A DNA stretch of 64,000 bases from contig CP085833.1 in NCBI GenBank assembly GCA_020809705.1, positions 1,922,001 through 1,986,000 of the forward strand, given 5' to 3'. A program made the position numbers and the translations under genes. The stretch comes from Calonectria ilicicola (lineage: Eukaryota > Ascomycota > Sordariomycetes > Hypocreales > Nectriaceae). Positions 1-11,028 of this stretch are shown in pieces. Position 1 is the stretch's first letter, and every line of letters starts with the position of its first letter. The notes under the pieces were generated by a model that was not told where the DNA came from, searched no databases, and saw only the letters and a list, made by a program, of their open reading frames with translations.

Positions 1-10
1 AGTGAAGGCT

Positions 11-82
11 TGCCCCCGCACAGATTTGAACTATGGACCTTTGCATTACAAGTGCAACGCTCTACCCCTGAGCTACAAGGGC
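11..82 (-). tRNA. tRNA-Thr (anticodon TGT)
   Basis: The reverse complement folds as a 72-nt intronless tRNA. It has a seven-pair acceptor stem (GCCCTTG with CGGGGGC, two wobbles), a D-stem GCTC/GAGC, and an anticodon stem TTGCA/TGCAA around the loop CTTGTAA, which gives anticodon TGT and decodes ACA threonine. The T-loop reads TTCAAAT rather than the usual TTCRANY ending, so the internal B-box is slightly off consensus. No CCA is encoded, as usual for eukaryotes. A near-identical copy lies 104 nt away. Confidence 0.93.
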
Positions 83-186
83 TTCCTTTGTGATTGTTTC
101 TATTGCAGATTGTGTATAAGATGTCAGACAGATGTGCACGCATTAGGAAATGGGGAGCAAAAAAATCGCCAAAAAGATAATCATGT

Positions 187-258
187 TGCCCCCACACCGG
201 ATTGAACGATGGACCTTTGCATTACAAGTGCAACGCTCTACCACTGAGCTATAAGGGC
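187..258 (-). tRNA. tRNA-Thr (anticodon TGT), second copy
   Basis: This is a 72-nt intronless tRNA on the reverse strand with the same anticodon arm as the copy at 11-82. The acceptor stem is GCCCTTA with TGGGGGC, so the seventh pair is A-T where the other copy has G-C, a compensated change. The T-arm CATCG/CGGTG with loop TTCAATC is canonical. It looks like the better-formed member of the tandem pair. Confidence 0.95.
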
Positions 259-694
259 AATTCCTTTGATTGGTTACGCTGTTTCAAAAGCGAGATTATA
301 AGCTATCGTAGCCCCGCAATCCTGACCTGGCAACATTCCTGCTTTGGCTCACTCAGTCTCTGTCCTCCTACTCTGTTCTTGCAGCTTCTTTTACTTCTAA
401 AATCCCTTCTTACTTTAAAATTTATGCGACAATTGCCTATTTATGGTCATATTTATTGACCGCACTGGTTTCTTAACGCATCCCATTGAGCCTTTCTCAT
501 GGACTTTTGTGTGTGTCTTGATCACGTCGCCTCCCGTGACATCCCTGAAACCGTCTTGGTCAATTGCAATGAATCTCACCCATGAACGACCTCTTGCCTG
601 CTTCGGATTTGGTCACATTTGAAGCATTAAAAATATTGTCAAAATATGTCTTATTATAAATAACGTAACCTATGTTTATATCTCATCCTACGTT
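259..694. other. intergenic, no gene seen
   Basis: This stretch separates the tRNA pair from the 3' end of the arabinofuranosidase gene. I see no coding frame with family features, no further tRNA and no repeat. Confidence 0.5.
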
Positions 695-2844
695 TTATTC
701 ATAAATCGTCTTTCCTCGGCTGCGCCTCGCCTTCTTGTCGCTCCTCAGCTCGGTTGATAGCACAGCGACACTGAGCTCTGGAAGCTTAAACTCAAATGTA
801 CCGTTCTTGTTGGCCTCGAGAACAGTCGTCGTGCTCTTGACAATGTTAACTCCAGTGAGTGGGTCGTTGTGGGCAAATGGGTCACTGCCGCTGTTGCTCA
901 GGACCGTCAACTCGGCCGAAGCCCCAGCCGCTACGCCCTCGAAGGACAAGGTGATGGGTACGTCGGCGCTGTTGGTTGTGTTGTACACAGCACCCTTCCA
1001 CACAAGGGAGCCCTGGTCCTCATTGCTTCCTGCGACGTAGAAGACGGGATCAAACTCGGCTGTTGCAGGGAGTACGCGGGTGATGGGGTGTCGCGCAAAG
1101 AGCTCCCATACATACCAGCTTGTCGACCTGGTGGTGAGGGCCGAGTCTGCAGCAAACTGGAGAATGGTGACAGCCCACTGCCAGCGGTTCATGTTGCGCA
1201 GGACGGGTGCGTAAAAGGTGCCTGGGAGGCGGTCGGCGTTGCGTTCGTAGCCAATGAGCGAAATGCTCTCGCCAACGGTGCCGATCCACCAGGGGAAAGG
1301 CATCAGGTTTCCGTTCCAGCCGCTGCCACCGTTGGGGTGAGTGGCGGCAACTTCGCCGACGATATGGCCAAAGTCGTTATCGAAGCGATCAAACTCCTCG
1401 ACCAGCGCGTTGGGAGTGCGGTAGGGGTGGTAGTCTCCGATACCTGGCTTGGGGACAGCGTAGCCATCGGAGGAGGCACCGGAGGAGATGACGGTGATAT
1501 CGTCGTAGGCATCCGTAATGGCCTTGAGGAAAAGAGGGTAGCGGTACTCCTTGTATGTTGTCCAACCTGCTGGGGCTCCAGCGAGCCAGTCCTCGTTGCC
1601 AATCTCAACATAGTTCAGCTTGAATGGCTCTGGATGACCTAGCTGAGCACGAACAGATCCCCACTTGGAGTCGGCCGATCCACGAATGAATTCGATCTCC
1701 TCAAGACCCTCGTCAATGACGGCTTGGAAATCGGCCTCCGAGGTAATGGAGCCATCGAGAGCGAGACCAGCCCAGATACCAACGACAATATCGAGCCCCA
1801 TGTCCTCTGCCCAGTAGAGATATTCCATAAGTCCAAGACCGTGAGTCTGCTGGTAACCCCACACACCCTGAAAGCCAGTGCGGTTGCGCAGCGGGCCAAG
1901 TGTGTCCTTCCAGTTCCAGTATGTGCTGTGGGTGAGACCTTCGAGCATGTTTCCCCCAGGGAATCGGAGGACAGTCTTTCTGGTTGTTAGCTGCTGATAA
2001 TTTGGTGACTGAACGATAGGCTTACAGGGTGAAGCTCCTCAAGAGCCTCAGCAATGTCCTTGCGGAGACCGTTCTTACGGTTCTTGTATGTTGGTGGGAA
2101 AAGGCTGATGAGGTTGAAGTCCAACGAGCCACTGGATGCACCCTAGGATGTATTAGAAATCTGCTTATAAAATGATACCTTTCATGAAAACAAACCTTGG
2201 GGTCAAAAGTAATGGCGAATGTGTTGTTGCTGTTGGGTGCATCCTTCTGGGGCACCAGTTCAAACGCGTGCTCAACCCAGTCCTTAGCCTTGGCCTGAGA
2301 CTTGACTTTGACAGAGCCGAAAACGTCGGAAGTCAAGTTGGATCTCAACTCAGCAGTAAAATAGCCGTCGTAGGCACCACGGACCCAAAATGAGCCTGTG
2401 TATTTCTGCTTCTTGACCTCCATGCCCCAGTAGCCCTCGTTCTGGAGACCAATGCGGTTCTTGCCAGACTTGGAGCCGGCCTTGACCTTGACTGAGTAGG
2501 GGAGGGCCTCGGAGAGAGGCACGTCAAGCTTCCCCAGAGTCAAGTTGGCGTCATTGATAGAGCGCCAGCCATCAAGTGAGACTGGAAACTCGTCGCTGTA
2601 TTGGAAAGCTCGGTTGCGAACCAGTTCAGCATAAATGCCACCGTCGCCGGAGTTGTTGATATCCTAATGTCACATGTCAGGAATGAACCGGCCGTAGACA
2701 AGAATCGTCAATACAAACCTCGTGCAAGAAGCCATAGTGGTAGATGCCAGTCTTATTCCCACCGGAAGACTCAATCGAGATGTCAACCGCGGTGGCTGCA
2801 GCAATTTGAACTGCGGCGATGAACGCCGACTTGAAGGAAACCAT
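695..2844 (-). CDS. abfA: GH51 alpha-L-arabinofuranosidase, secreted
   Basis: Predicted to remove terminal arabinofuranosyl residues from arabinan and arabinoxylan outside the cell. Four exons on the minus strand: 2844-2719, 2663-2196, 2142-2026 and 1975-695, giving 663 aa, which is usual for fungal A-type GH51 enzymes. Residues 1-19 form a signal peptide beginning MVSFKSAF. A carbohydrate-binding-like N-terminal part leads to RFPGGN at the start of the barrel. GNE carries the acid/base Glu (about E365) and VGEVAAT the nucleophile (about E445). The exon 4 acceptor was placed after AAAG, because this keeps frame and yields the conserved [10 protein letters not shown]. The protein ends in a basic tail (KKARRSRGK). 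Family assignment is firm; the exact substrate is inferred. Confidence 0.93.
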
Positions 2845-4428
2845 GGCTATTCTCAAGGTGCCCCGCGGGGTGCTGGGCTACGGCTGCTGAGAATGCTCAA
2901 GACTACAACTGGATGCCACGCCGTCCACCTCCCAATTTATATGTGACATGCAAAGACCACAGCTCCCGGCTGTTCCGCCAGGGTCCATCATAAACCTCAA
3001 AATCCAATCGTCTCATCGAGTCTAGTCTGCAAGAAGAGTTTTACCCGACCCTGCTGCCAGGCACATGACGTTTGTGCAAGTGGACAGGTCCTCGGAGAGA
3101 CGGCAAAACTCGATCCATAATATTGCCGTCGCATATCGGCAAATAACAACCATAAATCCTCTCGGTTAGACAGCCCCAATTGGCTGGGACATGTTATTCG
3201 ATCGGCATGTGGACACGGACCTGGCATGGAGCAGCCTCGTGGGGAGGGTGTGATGCCATAGGGGTGGTTGCGAGGGAACCTAAATGGCCAGCAGCAGAAG
3301 GGGATTCGTGCGCATGTGGGAGCAACTAGAAGCTATTATCGATTAAAGATGCGGGGCTGGGCTGATGAGGGGAAATGCGAAGAGCTGTGGGGAATAGGCC
3401 AGAGTGATTATACAACTCTGTGTCCTCCCCGCGTGGTGGCCGTCGACCAGGGGCGGGAAAGGCGCTCTTGGAGGGGATCATGGCCCGGGGGAGGGACCTT
3501 GTCCGATTCGAGCGCTTGGCCTGGGGCGGAGAACGTGGAGAACAGGGATATTGGAGATAGAAGCCCGGAGCGTGGCGGTGACAGAGCGGCAGCTTTTGAT
3601 GAAATGGGTCATGATGCGATGGACGGGCGCAAGACTTAGATGTGGCTTGGGGGAGATTGTGTTGATCATGATTACGGCCATTATGAGGTTATTGTTGAGG
3701 CGCAATCCGGATGAATAGGCGAACCCTGTCTGATCATCGCTTTTCCTCTTTTGGAACTATCCCGGGGCTCGTATTATCCACGCTTTGACAGGTAGTTTGC
3801 TGTTTGGCATGTTTTCCCCGGAAATCCTTGTTTTGCGCGCCTGATGAAACAAGTGACTGGATTGACATCGTTGATCGATTGAGCTTTGACAAAGTGGTGA
3901 TCTGCCTGTGCTCTACTCGCACTCGCCGATTCAGCTGCCACTCTTCGTTTCATTAATTGGGTTCTTCTCTTGAGCTTTCTGGATTCTTTAACTGGACCTG
4001 GGCCTGTTGCTTTTCCCTAACTGTTGCCGACATCCAGTCCTGATATGGGCCAGGGTATACTTGCCAAGATCCCGCACCCAATGGGATGTGCAGCGACCTG
4101 CTTGGCGAATTATCGGAACTGGATCGGAGTTCGGGTTCCTGGATCTGCATACAGTATGGTGTCACAATCATGAAGAAACACACCTTATTGGTGCTGGAAT
4201 TCGACTGCTGCAGCTGGTACCTGAAGCGTGTGGTTAATTCCCCTCCACCCACCCTAATCATGTGAGTGCTTTGGTGCGGGAATAATGACGGAACCCATCC
4301 CAAGTTGATGTGATAAATGTGTGTTAGGGTCAGAGAAGTGCATTATCTGTTCCTGGTAGACGCTGTTGGGATATCTAGATACAACGCATTCACTAGAATC
4401 TTGATATGAATCCTTCCTCCCAGTATGA
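2845..4428. other. intergenic, promoter side of the GH51 gene
   Basis: This is 1.6 kb between the start of the arabinofuranosidase gene and the 3' end of the lyase-peptidase fusion gene. It contains the GH51 promoter. Several open frames of 60-120 codons exist on both strands, but none shows a domain, a signal peptide or a splice-consistent extension. Confidence 0.45.
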
Positions 4429-6773
4429 TTATGCGCAAAATTTAGCCGCAACCTCTGTCAATGCCTCAGCGACTTTCCCCACCGAATAAGTATCAACCCA
4501 TTCTTCCTTGGCATGAAATCCCTCGCCCTTGGGTCCCCAGAGCAAAGATGAGATGCCCTCGTCAGCCAGTAAAGCGCAATCGGTCCAGTATGGGGCACCA
4601 GTAACAGTAGCCTCCTTACCTAGGGTTTTGCCGACAATATCAGCCACAAGTGTGGGAAAAGGGTCATCGCTGGAGACATAGAATGGGGAACGCTTGAAGG
4701 TAACCTCCACATCGGCATTGAAGCTTGGAATTTCGTTGGTAAGCTTGTCCAAAATATCTTGAATCTCTTGTTTGACCGTCTCGGGAGTTTCGCCAGGCAC
4801 AGTTCGTCGCTCTATGGAGATTGTGCAAAGGGCAGGGTATGAAGACACCTCCTCGCCACCCTTGACCATGGATGCGTGGATGGTACCTCGTCCTACTCTG
4901 GCATTGGCCGGGCTCTGTTGCAGCTTTTGAGAGTGACGATCTAACTCCACAAGAAAGTAGCCAGCCTTGGAAATGGCATCAATGCCCAGGTCTGCTCGGG
5001 AACCATGCGCTGCCAAACCGTGGATTCTAACATCCAGCCAAACGAATCCCTTGTGTGCATTGACGATGTCAAGATCTGTGGGTTCCGTGACAATAGCGCC
5101 ATCGGCTCGCCATCCCGCTTTGAGTATATTTTCTGTGCCAATACTTAAAGATTCCTCGTCCGCGACGCCGGTAAATATGACATCTCCGCTGAGGCCAAGC
5201 TTTTTTGTGTTGGCAAGGGCAATCATCATTGCAGCTATGCCGCCCTTCATATCAGCGGAACCTCGACCGTATAGTCTACCATTTTCGATTTTGCCACTCA
5301 GAGGATCTTCCTCGTAGCCTAAAAGTGTAACTGTATCAATGTGGCCATTCAGCATGAGACTCTTGCCACCACCTGAACCCCTCATGACTCCAACTATCGA
5401 CGGCCTCCCCTTGGTAGGCTCGATCCAGTGGTTTTCAATATTGCGGTGTTCTAGCCAAGCCGTAATGTAGCGAGCAATGGCTGTTTCACCAGGTCCTGGA
5501 ATAGTGCCTAGATCGGGGCTGGATGAATCTATTTGTACCAACGTCTGGGTCAAGGTGACAGGGTCATCGCTGGATACAGGGTGTGGGATGGCGTACTCTC
5601 TGTTGCCCTCGGTACAAAGAAGAACGATGGAAGAGTTTTCATCCAGACCTAGAGTTGCCTTGTCCGATGTAGTCAATCGGCGGAGGGCAGCGAGGGGGGC
5701 CGCGCCACAAGGACCTGCGGAAAGCCCAAGGCCATTGAGGTGGAGTGATGCGACATGGGACTCATAATCCGAAACTGTGATGCTGGCTTCAACGCCAGCC
5801 TTTAAAAGTGGCCAGGCGATCGTTGAGGGAGTCCCACAGTCTAGACCCGCCATGATCGTTGGCGCTGTTTTTTCAGGAGTGAGCTCGCCTCGCTTGAAAC
5901 TTTTCCACATGCATGCCGCAGTATCAGGCTCGACAATCATGACGGCTGTGGAGCTGCCCGCTCTTCTAAAATGAGTGACGACGGCCTGAGCAAAGGAGCC
6001 GACGCCAACAGGTGCGATGACAAGGTCAGGTTGTTTGCCTTGGAGCTGTTGATCTACTTCGCGGAGCATAGTGCGGTAGCCATCAACGATCCACTAGTTG
6101 AATTCTGATTAGCGCATGTTTGACCAGAGGGTAGAATGCCCAAACTCACTTGGGGGATATCTTGGTAGTCACCAAATGCAAAATCCTGGATCAAGATACC
6201 TCCTCCATTTTCTGCAGATGAGTTTGCTTCTAAAACCGCATCATCATAATTGCCAGAAGAAACTACGGCAGTTGCGCCTTCAGATCGAATCAGTTCGATG
6301 GTGCTCTTCTCCATTGTTGATGGCACATGTATTTCAGCGGGGATTGAGAGAATGCTGCCCATTCGGGCAACGGCTCGACCATGATTTCCGTCAGTTGCCG
6401 CATAGATTGAAATGGGATGGGAAGCAAGTGCTTCTTTGAGAGTATTGATATCTGAATCAAGCGGAAGATCTAGTTTGCGTGCAATTGCACGGAATGTCCC
6501 CCAAGAGGCACCTAGGATCTTAAAGGATGGGGTGCCAAAGCGGTTGCTTTCGTTCTTGAGATAGACAGAACCGACACCGACCTCTTTTGCGATAGCTTCG
6601 AGGCTGATGAGGTCTGTAGGGCGATACTCAGGCATCTGTCGATGGAACTTGTCAATAAGATCCACATCGGAAGATGCTGGAGCAGCCCACAACCGCGCAG
6701 CCTCGTTAAAATAAACAGACCTGCAGTTTGCAGAAGCCGTTTTAAAACCGGAAGCAGAATTGGTGATGGTCAT
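4429..6773 (-). CDS. diaminopropionate ammonia-lyase / M20 metallopeptidase fusion
   Basis: A single gene encodes two enzymes in tandem (762 aa). Exon 1 is 6773-6150 and exon 2 is 6093-4429, with a 57-nt intron. Residues 1 to about 380 are a fold-type II PLP lyase like diaminopropionate ammonia-lyase. The PLP lysine is K85 in TPSFKILGAS, followed by DGNHGRAVA and the phosphate loop VGVGSF near 237-241. Residues from about 390 are an ArgE/DapE/CPG2-type M20 hydrolase. Zinc ligands and catalytic residues are visible: NGHIDTV (H459), GSADMKGG (D489), DEES (E521/E522), TEPTD (E545) and a late GFHAKEEW histidine. Both active sites look intact. It likely deaminates a diamino acid or related amino acid and deacylates an N-acyl or dipeptide substrate; the substrates are unknown. 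Its start lies 557 nt from the start of the divergent homeobox regulator. Confidence 0.9.
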
Positions 6774-7330
6774 TGGTGTTGGTTGATATTTTGTTGGTCT
6801 TTTAGTATATCGTCGACGTTATATGTTGTTGAATCACCTACTAAGAGGTTGACCTGTCAATTAATCCCTTCCAAACGGAATGTTCATAAAATGGACAAAG
6901 GCACTAAGGAAAAAGAATTAAAAATTATTTATTGGACATGGGAATACCTATTTATACTAGAATTGCGGGAATTTGACGTCTCCCTCTTGTTAAAATTGGG
7001 CGCGCCCTCTGGTTACAAGGGCCGGTTTTCGGTGGTGCTTGTATGAGACTGGGTGCTTTCCAAGCCGTGACCAGTAACTGCATATGTCCCCAGGGGATTT
7101 ACGCGGAGAATTGCGCTAGAATAGAAAAAGAAGCAAATGCGACGTTTGGTATGTCTTGGAGCACAACTTCCTTTGGGGTTCAAGTCAAAGGAGTCGGCCA
7201 ATGGGGCTGTGGCGTCGTGACTAAGCCAAAAGTCAGCCCAGCGATCAGAGTTCATCCTCCCCAAACCACAACGCTTTCATATACGGACGACAATATTGGC
7301 CCATTGTTATTCACACCTGCGCGACAAGTC
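6774..7330. promoter_or_regulatory. divergent intergenic region between fusion enzyme and homeobox regulator
   Basis: This 557-nt interval lies between two divergently oriented start codons and must hold both promoters. It has an AT-rich core around 6890-6960 (tatttatact and similar). The reading frame of the regulator stays open upstream to 7043, but that extension lacks domain character, so I treat it as leader. No specific operator was recognised. Confidence 0.5.
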
Positions 7331-9133
7331 ATGGATCCAAACTCGCCTCGACAGGTCCATATGGACATGTCGCTGGAAGAATTCCTGTTTTCGGATGCGG
7401 CTTTGGCCATGTCGTTTGAAGGCATCGATGACATCTTACCCCAGTCGCGCAGCCCGTCTAGCGAATTGGGCGCCACCAACGTTGTGCATGCACCCGAGAC
7501 AAGGGCGGCCCAAGATTTGCCGCTTGAAGTCATCGCCATCGACTGGCAGGCCAGCTTTGAGCAGGCTACAGAGGCCGCGGCTGGTGCCGTCCCCAACAAA
7601 CCCCTGCACGAAGATATTGACTTTTCGTTTTTGGACCAGCCTGGAGGCGATTTGGAGATTGATGCCGCTGCGCAACCCCAGACCAGCACTGAAATCCCCA
7701 CCGTGACGGCCATTGACGAATTCTTCATCAAGAGAGGCGCCTTCAGACCGCCATTTCCATGCAACCACTGCCGTCGGCGCAGGCTGCAGTGCCTTATTCT
7801 CCAAACCAGCCCTGCTAACCCCAACCCCACTAAATCGTGTTCAAGCTGTGTTGCTCTATTTCGGGAATGTAGCCTTTCAGGCTCTGCGAAGCGGGTTCCT
7901 TCACACTTTGAAACCTCCATGCCCGTAATCGGCCATCTTCACGGGGTAAATGAGCAAGGCGACTCGCCCGAATTCCCCGAAGAAAGAGAATCTAGCCAGG
8001 CACAACCAAAATCTTCATCAGTTTCTGCCTTGTCAACCAAGCGGGCTAACACCAGATCGGTAAGGAAAACCCGAGCACTACGGAACTGGTTTTCCAATCA
8101 TATGGATCACCCGTACCCATCAGAGGAGGAAAAAGTCGCACTGGCAAAGGAATCGGGTCTTAGCAAGAACCAGGTTGTCAACTGGTTTGCCAATACAAGA
8201 CGTCGACATCGCGTATCTGCACAGACACAAAGTAACCAAGCCAATCGAGTGTTTTTACAAGGGTCACCTATGCCATCCCAATTAGGCATGTCTCCTATGG
8301 AGCGATGGCGGAATTCCCCCCCAGACGAGGAGCCAGCATCGGCATCGGCTATTGAGAACGCCCTTTCCGTTCATTCTAGCAGTCAGGGCTCCATGGAATT
8401 CGCCTGGATGGAAGCTCCTGACTCCGCGACAAGTGGTGACTCGATTTCATACCCGCATCCCAACTTTAATGATGCATCATCTAACTCTGCATCCTCATAC
8501 CGCTCTCATCGATCTGCTTTGGAAACCTCTGCGCTATCACGTTCCGCCAATAGTTCAGCCGGTGAAGGTCTTGGGTCGTCACGGCCGACATCAAGAGGAG
8601 GACGCTCAAAGCTGCAAACCTTCCAATGCACTTTTTGTCGCCAGACTTACAAGAAGAGGTATGACTGGGTACGCCATGAGAGATCTATCCACCTGCCAGG
8701 ACTCGATTCCTGGGTCTGTTCCATCCCGGTGAAGGATGAACAATCTCGTCTCGTGTGGCGCATGAACGAAACAAACCCGCAGTGTGTATTTTGTGGTCAC
8801 GAATCACCCAATGAGGAGCACATGCAATCTCACGAATTCGACACGTGTGCGGAACGACCTGTAGCCGAGCGGAAATTCACCCGCAAAGATCATCTGTGGC
8901 AGCACTTACAAAAGTTTCATCGGTGTCGCAAGTGGGATGGCTGGAAGCCAGATTTGAGTCTCCTGCAACATCGACAAGATACAGTGCGCAGCCGGTGCGG
9001 GTTCTGCCAGCTTGCTATGAACAGTTGGGAGGAACGGATGAATCATCTTGCATCTCACTTCAGGTCGGGTTTAACTATGGATAGTTGGACTGGCGGTTGT
9101 GGTATTAATAACGTCGAGAGCCAGGCATCTTGA
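7331..9133 (+). CDS. zinc cluster + TALE homeobox + C2H2 transcription regulator
   Basis: A 600-aa single-exon nuclear regulator. The start at 7331 ([19 protein letters not shown]) is preferred over the in-frame ATG at 7043, because the extra 96 residues look non-coding. Residues about 144-184 hold six cysteines spaced C-x2-C-x6-C-x15-C-x2-C-x6-C, a zinc cluster with a long central loop. Residues about 240-297 form a TALE/KN-type homeodomain, with [17 protein letters not shown] followed by the recognition helix [13 protein letters not shown]. Residues from about 430 to 590 contain C2H2-like fingers ([30 protein letters not shown] with ENTC-type spacing, and [21 protein letters not shown]). 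Homeobox plus C2H2 is a known fungal architecture. The targets are unknown; the divergent enzyme gene is a candidate. Confidence 0.9.
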   Translation: MDPNSPRQVHMDMSLEEFLFSDAALAMSFEGIDDILPQSRSPSSELGATNVVHAPETRAAQDLPLEVIAIDWQASFEQATEAAAGAVPNKPLHEDIDFSFLDQPGGDLEIDAAAQPQTSTEIPTVTAIDEFFIKRGAFRPPFPCNHCRRRRLQCLILQTSPANPNPTKSCSSCVALFRECSLSGSAKRVPSHFETSMPVIGHLHGVNEQGDSPEFPEERESSQAQPKSSSVSALSTKRANTRSVRKTRALRNWFSNHMDHPYPSEEEKVALAKESGLSKNQVVNWFANTRRRHRVSAQTQSNQANRVFLQGSPMPSQLGMSPMERWRNSPPDEEPASASAIENALSVHSSSQGSMEFAWMEAPDSATSGDSISYPHPNFNDASSNSASSYRSHRSALETSALSRSANSSAGEGLGSSRPTSRGGRSKLQTFQCTFCRQTYKKRYDWVRHERSIHLPGLDSWVCSIPVKDEQSRLVWRMNETNPQCVFCGHESPNEEHMQSHEFDTCAERPVAERKFTRKDHLWQHLQKFHRCRKWDGWKPDLSLLQHRQDTVRSRCGFCQLAMNSWEERMNHLASHFRSGLTMDSWTGGCGINNVESQAS

Positions 9134-11028
9134 ACCTTGAATCTAATGGATGGAATTTGTGGCACTATTTTGAGTAGGGAAGTGCTCCCTCCGCTTGCCA
9201 GACCCATCTTCATAACACCCTCACCGAATTCCTTGATGGAAAATTAGGGGGTGACAGCAGCTTTTCGTAGCGTCAACCGTCTTTCCTGGTTGCCTGGCAT
9301 CACGATCGCCAACGTAGACTTTAGAAGGTATGACACCACCAATAAGGGCGTTAACAAACTTCCCCGGGTCTTGGCTTCAACTTGTCTGACCCCGCGATGC
9401 AACCAAAGATGAATACGAGAAGTTTCTGGGAACCAAGTCGAATATGGTTGTCCTTTAGAAAAGTTTACTAGCGATGGTGACGAGGCCTGAGATCACCAGG
9501 TGCAGTCAAACGAAAGCAGACTACCACACCATGATGACTATGGCTGCGATATCGGAAAGATGACAACATGTAGTCAGGCGAGCTGAAAGATGGTGGTGAG
9601 CAAGCATGTGGAGGTTGTTCCTACGCAGAGCCGTTCCGACTGGATGCAGCAGATTTCCAGACGAGCTTCGTGACTTGAGTCATCGTGTGATTTATAATAG
9701 GGATCTTGCTTTACCCGGCTTGGGTGTGTTGAAGTAGTTTCTTTTTTTTTTTCTTTTTTAGACGGCCCCCAGAATCGGGTTTAATTCCGCATCATGGCAT
9801 CTCCACAGCCCGCATATTCACCGCAACTAGTTCCCCAGATTGACGAGCTTTAATTGGCGAGGTGGAGTTTCAAGGAGGGTAACGCGGGAAAAAAAAGACG
9901 TGATGCATCTGCCTCGTGGAATGATTGAGGTTTCTACGGATGCATATTTTTGGTTTGTGTTAGGTCAAGGTTTGCTCGCAATAGGCGGGATGGGGCGCGA
10001 AAAACAAGCCGGGGTTGGAGGTGGTGGCCTGACTGCTGGAGCTCAACCATGGTGAAAAGTTGGACATGACAACCTGTATAGGGCGTAGATGTCGAGGCTC
10101 CATGACAGAAAGAAAAAAAAAAGGATTCTCATGACACAAAATCCCCCCACTCATTGACTGGGCTGGTGAACCCATGGAGAAACGACGACACCCCACTGCG
10201 GGTAAACGGTGGCGTCACAGCGTTAATCGTGGGGAGGGCAAGCAAGTCCGAGGTGGGCAAGCAAGTCCATATTGGCGATGCATGGCGAATATGGTGTCAC
10301 TGCTGTGACAGGCGCCGAGCCTAGCTGGGCGCGCCAGTGAGCTGGTGCGCTGGGAAGGGTGCCGTCAAGGGTGGTGGGGAGGCGAGGTTGAGTCACTCCA
10401 AGTCAGGCTGGTTGCTGGCGGAAGGCTGGCGCATGTCGACACAAGGCGCGGAACTAGGTGAAAGGCGACGACATGTCCTGGGATTCCAGGCTAGGGCGCT
10501 GGGCTAGGGCGCGCCATGGCTCCGATGGAGAACGGGAACCTGAGCAGGGCGCAGGTGACATGGCCAATTACGTGACGCCCTGCTCGACATAGCGCGGGTG
10601 TGCCCATGCCCATCGTGTCAAATGCAGGGCGCGGGACATTTAGTGGGGATAATTTGGGAAAGTTAGCGTGCGAGTTTGGCTTTCACGCAACCCATCGTCA
10701 GAATGGGTTTGTAATTGAGTAATGGAAAACAGCAAATAGGAAAAAAAAAAAAAAATAAGAGCAAAGGGAGCAAGTAGAGAGGGAGAAAAAAACAGGGTCT
10801 GTATATAATAAAATGACAATTCCGTCTCAGAAACGCTGCTGGAATTCTCTGCTCCGTGGTCGTCATTGTCTCGCTTTCCTCCTCTCTGAGTTGACAAGCC
10901 TTCGTCATACTACATTCCAATCCTTATTGTATCGTCCACCAAAATAACCTCCTTCCACCGCTTCCTCCCTCTCAGCCATAAACCAAGCTTAAATCAAATA
11001 AACATCAGACTCTCCAAAAAAAGAAAAA
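9134..11028. other. intergenic, leader and promoter of the arrestin-like gene
   Basis: This is 1.9 kb with no convincing coding frame. It contains T- and A-rich tracts (about 9738-9762 and 10741-10755), a 14-nt direct repeat at 10236-10249 and 10255-10268, and GGCGCGCC palindromes near 10329 and 10510. A CT-rich, TATA-like stretch (tatataata, about 10802) precedes the arrestin-like gene by about 230 nt and probably marks its promoter and leader. Confidence 0.45.
10236..10268. repeat. 14-nt direct repeat, two copies
   Basis: The sequence gggcaagcaagtcc occurs at 10236-10249 and again at 10255-10268, 19 nt apart start to start. It lies in the upstream region of the arrestin-like gene. It could be a paired regulator site or a small duplication; nothing else supports either reading. 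Confidence 0.6.

Noticed and set aside
869..1642. 257-codon plus-strand open frame across the arabinofuranosidase gene
   Set aside because: It lies wholly antisense to the GH51 catalytic exon, whose active-site motifs are intact. It has no domain of its own.
7043..7330. N-terminal extension of the homeobox regulator by 96 codons
   Set aside because: The extension has no conserved feature. The ATG at 7331 begins a typical acidic N-terminus, and the extension would consume half of the divergent promoter.
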